Assembly: GCA_963693305.1 (NCBI GenBank)
Contig: OY855904.1
Span: 40,141,417-40,205,416, forward strand
DNA length: 64,000 nucleotides
Origin: Meandrina meandrites
Taxonomy: Eukaryota > Cnidaria > Anthozoa > Scleractinia > Meandrinidae
Direction of reading: 5' to 3'
The translations under genes were made by a program, and so were the position numbers. A model generated the notes under the pieces. That model had not been told where the DNA came from. It was given only the letters and a program-made list of their open reading frames with translations, and ran no database searches. This document shows, piece by piece, positions 55,501-60,900 of the stretch; position 1 is the stretch's first letter; every line of letters begins with the position of its first letter.

Positions 55501-57838
55501 GACTGGTCGCGCCTGTTTGGAGAGTTCCAAGAGATCTTGTGTATGTCCTTGTGCGGAAATAAGGTGCCTCCAATTACAAGATTATTCATACCGCACAGCT
55601 CCACCAACCTTTCACCATTTTCATTTAAGTTACCATAGCCATGTTTTCCCATGACCCTCTCACTGCCGGTGTTGACTGTTCCAACCATAGCATTCAAATC
55701 ACCCATAATAATCAGGAGGTCTTGTGATGGAGTATTTTCCACTTCAGCTTGAAGAGTTTCATAAAAGATGTCTTTCTGCTCAGGATCAGCATCATTTGTT
55801 GGAGCGTAACACTGGATTATAGTCATCTTGACTTGCTTCCCGAAGAACCTCGCTCTAATTAGCCTCTCGTTGATAGGCTTCCACTCAAGAAGTGACTTCT
55901 CCACACCCCTCTTCAGGATGAGAGCTACTCCTTGCCGGTGCAGGTTGTCATTCCGGCCTGAAAACAAAATTGTTTCGCCGCCTTGCGTTCTCTGTGAACC
56001 AAATCCTGTCCATCTGCACTCACTAATACCAAGGATGTGAAGCTTATTTTCATTCATCTCTCTGGTGATCTGCGCGAGCCTTCCAGTACTAAACATTGTT
56101 CTTACATTCCAGAATCCTAATCGTGTCTTTGTCTTGGTGCTCAAGGCTCCCAGTCTCGCAGCGACAGCTTCCTGTTGGCTTTCACTGCCGCTGGTCATTC
56201 TAACCCGTAAAGGCTCTGAGTTCCCTTGGTGACCAAAAGGTTGAAGATTTCTTGTTGGTGTTTCCGTGACAAAATCTTTTTTACAGGATGAGGTTGTCAA
56301 CCTCACGCCTAACCCCCAACCTGGAGGACCAGGAGGCTGGTTTTAGTCAGGACCCTCCCCTAATGGCCTGTCCGGCAAGGTTGAACCTACCAGGAGTATA
56401 ACTCCCACCGGTATAGCCCAAAAGGATCATTAAGCCTCGCAAGCCATCCCACCACGTCAAGGTAGCAGCCTCAAAAGGGATGGACATAAACACTATTAGA
56501 CGCGAAATTGTGCACTGATACGTGTCCGTGGTCATCAAACCTGTTCTGAGAAGCGAAAGATAATTAATTATCCAAGGAAAGCTATCCTTCGGATGTGCTT
56601 CATTAGATAATGTATGGCAGGTCAAAAATGAAAATGATGCCTTGGTCAAAAATAAGCTTTCTAGGCCTGCACTTGCTTGCTCTGCTTGTTCACGACACGT
56701 GGCAATTAACCCTCTCCAGCCTGGAAGGGGAGTGCCCGCACTGACTTTGAACGCTTACAACTTTTTGAAGATTTAATTAGACGGTGCCAAACTTTCGACT
56801 TTTTCTACAATTTATCTGCGAATAATTTGGTAGGATATGTTGTGTCGGGAACTTGACGTTATCATGACAGACATGTTTCTCCGGATTTGTAATTATTTTC
56901 ACATTTTTTTTTTGTTTTTAGATTTCGAGTAATTTCGGCTTTCGGTTTTCTGACGTTTTGGAAAAAAATTGAAATCCAAGATGGCGGCTGTTTTGACATC
57001 ATGATGTAATTGTCACGTGAAATGAAGTCATCACCCCACGTGTCGTATGTCAAAAGATAGATTGTTGGACGTACTATATATCCTCTGAGTTTCACTGCAA
57101 TTGCTTAAATATTCTGGAAGTTACGGAGGGGGGCATATCCGTCCCTTGCGGTCTGAGAGGACCCCAAAAGCCCGGTCTGAATAGGGTTAAGGCTCCGTTC
57201 TTGAGCTGTATAACCTAGAAAGAACTGCCGGTGGCTTTGATCTTCCATGCAATTCCAAGGGTTAAAAAAGCTGATTTCCGAGTGGTTTTGATATAGTCAT
57301 TTATGTAATCGTTTTTGATAAATGAGCATCATATAAGACGTAATATTCCGCGTCTGAACAGTTCCAGCAAGTTCATCATGCGACTTTGATGGCGGACTTT
57401 GTTCTGGCTGGCAAAACTCTTACACAGATGACTTTGACTGGACATGGCAAACAGGATCAACATCATCTTTCGATACAGGTCCAGATTACGATCATACCAG
57501 CGGGTCAGGTAAGAGAAATGCCACCTACTGTCTTTGGTTTTTGTCTGTTTGATTTGTTTTTCCTTGTTACAGTAATATCTAATTATCCAGTTTAGCAAGA
57601 GTGATAGGAAGACGGAAAAATATGTGGCCCCATGTGAGGACATTTGACTCTTCCCCAATATCTAGTGAAATACTGCTTGTCTCTTTTGACTCGGCTCTCT
57701 TAATTGTTTTCAGTTTCTCAGTTTCTTTGTTTGTCATTTTGAGGCAAACAAACAAACTTTTACATTTCACATCATTATTTTTTTTATCTCTCAGTTTTTT
57801 TTTTCTGTAAGGCAAAATTCTTATTATTATTGTTATGA

Positions 57839-57900
<62 letters not shown>

Positions 57901-60900
57901 ATTAAGAACTCGTTGTTTCTATGCTATAACAAACAGTAATCGCGCGAAATCTCGTGTAATGCCGCCTGATACTTAACGAAAGAGGCCGCACGCCGAGTTG
58001 GCTGAAAACAGACGATATTCCAAAATATTGAACCACGCGCAATGTTTGTATTGTTTGAATGTTGTGGTCGTCCGAGTGAGGGTCGTCCTGAAAAAAAAAC
58101 TTTCGTTAGTTACTGTATCGCCTACTAGAGTGGAGATCATCTTAAGAATTCAGTGTATTTTTTTCTTGTCAGTAGAGGGTGATTGGTCAAATGATTGAGA
58201 GACTTGTAAACGGTGATTGGTCAGTTATCGCTTATTTCGAAAAAAAAGTTGTGACCTAAGCGGTTCTGGGATTATTTTGAGAAACAGACACGAACGTCGT
58301 GACATTTAGGGGGACACCGAATGTGACGGTAATTTTAGGGTTTAAGCCAAACCGGATGTTTTTTTCTCTGCGAAAACCACGCGATGTTCAGGCACAATGG
58401 TCCAAATTGATCTGATGTTTGTTTGAGCAACATTCAAATTTGCTCGAGCAAACTGTCCAACTCCGTTTGACTTTTGAATACACTTGTAACATGCATCAAC
58501 TTATCTAACGAAAAAATTATGCTTGTAGGAGGCTACATGTACATCGAAACAAGTTCTACATCGTACGGGGATAAGGCAAAACTGGAATTTTCAGTGCCGA
58601 GCTCTGATATTGGAAAGTTGTCCTGCCTCAAGTTTTATTATCACATGTATGGAGATACAATAAATGCTCTCAATGTCCACAATGGAAATATCACAATTTT
58701 TACGAAATTGGGAAACCAAGGAAATGTATGGTTGTTAGCGAAAATGACATTGACTTTAAAAAGTAAGGTAAGTTTGGCCGATGCCCTACTTTCATCAATT
58801 TAAGGTTCAATGAAAATATTCATTGAACCTTAAATTGATCAACCTATTGTTAAGTTAGAAAATATATATGAAAGGGATGAAATTTATTATGATAATAAGC
58901 GACTATTCTCATTGAAATGGAGAAACCGTATGTCATGTCAAAATGAGAACATGCAATCACGCGCTAGAGTTGCCCTCGTGATTTTCCGGGAACACTGGAA
59001 AAAGGAAAAACAACGGCCATGTATGTTTCGGTTTGCTTGTTTGCTTGTTCGTTTCAAGTTTTATACCCCCGACACGACTTCTGTCCCCCTAGACAGCTTG
59101 GTTGACAGAAGTGTGCACTCTTTTAAGGAACACTAGTAAAGCCACCAATTTTAAGGATAGCTGTGAAAAGCCAAAAGAGATGCTAATCACAGGAGACCCA
59201 AAAATACAGGTTCAGTTTCGCTTAAAACTACCCAACCAGTTCTCTGAGAGTATACACCTTATTCCAAAATGGCGACAAAAGAAAAAAAAAACATTATTGC
59301 TTTGTCTTCATGTTAATTGGCTCTCAGTATCGCCTCGATCGCATCTGCGGAATTCAATAGATCGACAGGATACGAATGGTTGCAACTTGAAAACATGAGG
59401 CTGATTTTTTGACGTTTTTCCTTTGTTTCGTGGAAAAATAGCCCGCAACTGACTATGGTTTGTTTTTCCTTTGCGAACATCAGTAGATTTCCTTCTCTTG
59501 ACTTTCTGGGAGTACTCTGTGTACGTGAAAAAGCATTTCATTCCATCTTTAGCACATTTTCACACCAGAACGTAAAAATCCACCTGACAGTGCCCATTTA
59601 TATATAATACGCCGCTTTTTAGGTTCGGTGCTCAGCTTTGGTGTACGTTGGTACTAGCAATTGCCTGTTGTTCTCAAGATTCTTCTTTATACTAATTAAA
59701 AAAAAAAATGACCGTTTCTTCGAGTTTGGTTCTTACCAGCAGCTTTTACAGAGTAAATAAATCACAGCACCAGATGTCCAGATTTAGGCTACCATACCGG
59801 TCATCAAGTGATTATGATTAGTCTCACAGGATAATACCATTAACTATTATATAGGGTTCCATGGATTTATGTCACAGATAACCTCATCATGGATATAACT
59901 GGTTTCAGAAGCAACTGTTTGATACTGCTTACATGTCGTTTTTACTCTTCCTTAGGTTACATTTGAGGGGATAAGTGGAAACGGGTACACAGGCGACATT
60001 GCTATTGATGACGTGTCTATTGACGATGGAATCTGTCCAGGTACATCTACACTTATGATTACTTGGTTACCTTGGTGCATCGTCGACGACATCTCTTTCT
60101 TCGTTTTCTAACATTAATTTGTTACTAAGACATCTCAGACATCAAAATTATTGTTATTCAATATATATTTTTTCTATTTCTTATTGGGTGTCAATCTCCG
60201 GCTAATTGAAGCTAACTGGCTAGCACCGACCAAATTAACTTGGAACACGTTTCTCTATTTGACGATTGACGTAATTATTATTGGACGATTGACGTTGAAC
60301 GAACAACGGCTTTGATACCCTAGGGCCAGAAAGCGCGAAAATGGCCGTTAGGTTTGAAAATTACGACAGAAATGTTTGAAATTATTAGATGATAACGATA
60401 GGAAAAACACGAAAAAAAAGCTACAAAGGGAAGTCACTTCATTTTGAAGCTTATCTTCAGGAGAATAACTAATAACAACAGCGGAGGATTTGTGTTCTCT
60501 GGAAATATTTTGAACGAAAAACAAAACAAGTTTTCAATTCGGCTTTCCTATGATATGAAGAAATGTGCAGATCTTGGAGAATGTGATCTCCTCGCTCTGT
60601 ACAATTCTTCATATCATACTCAGTCTCATCCAATAATTCCTTAAAAAAGATTATCATGACAGAAGTCAAGCGGGGCATACTTTGTCGTACAATTTTAACT
60701 GTCACTTATTATTTTTAGAATGTACGGAAAACGTGAACGAATCCTTCGGGAGACTGGATATCAACTATACGATTAAATTTGATCCATACTGTAACTGGAT
60801 TGTTGGAAATGCCGGGATACATAATGCAATCGCCGTTGTTTCTATCCACCAAATGAACTTCAGTGGCTTCGGCAGGTACATGCGTTGCTTGTGTTTCTTT

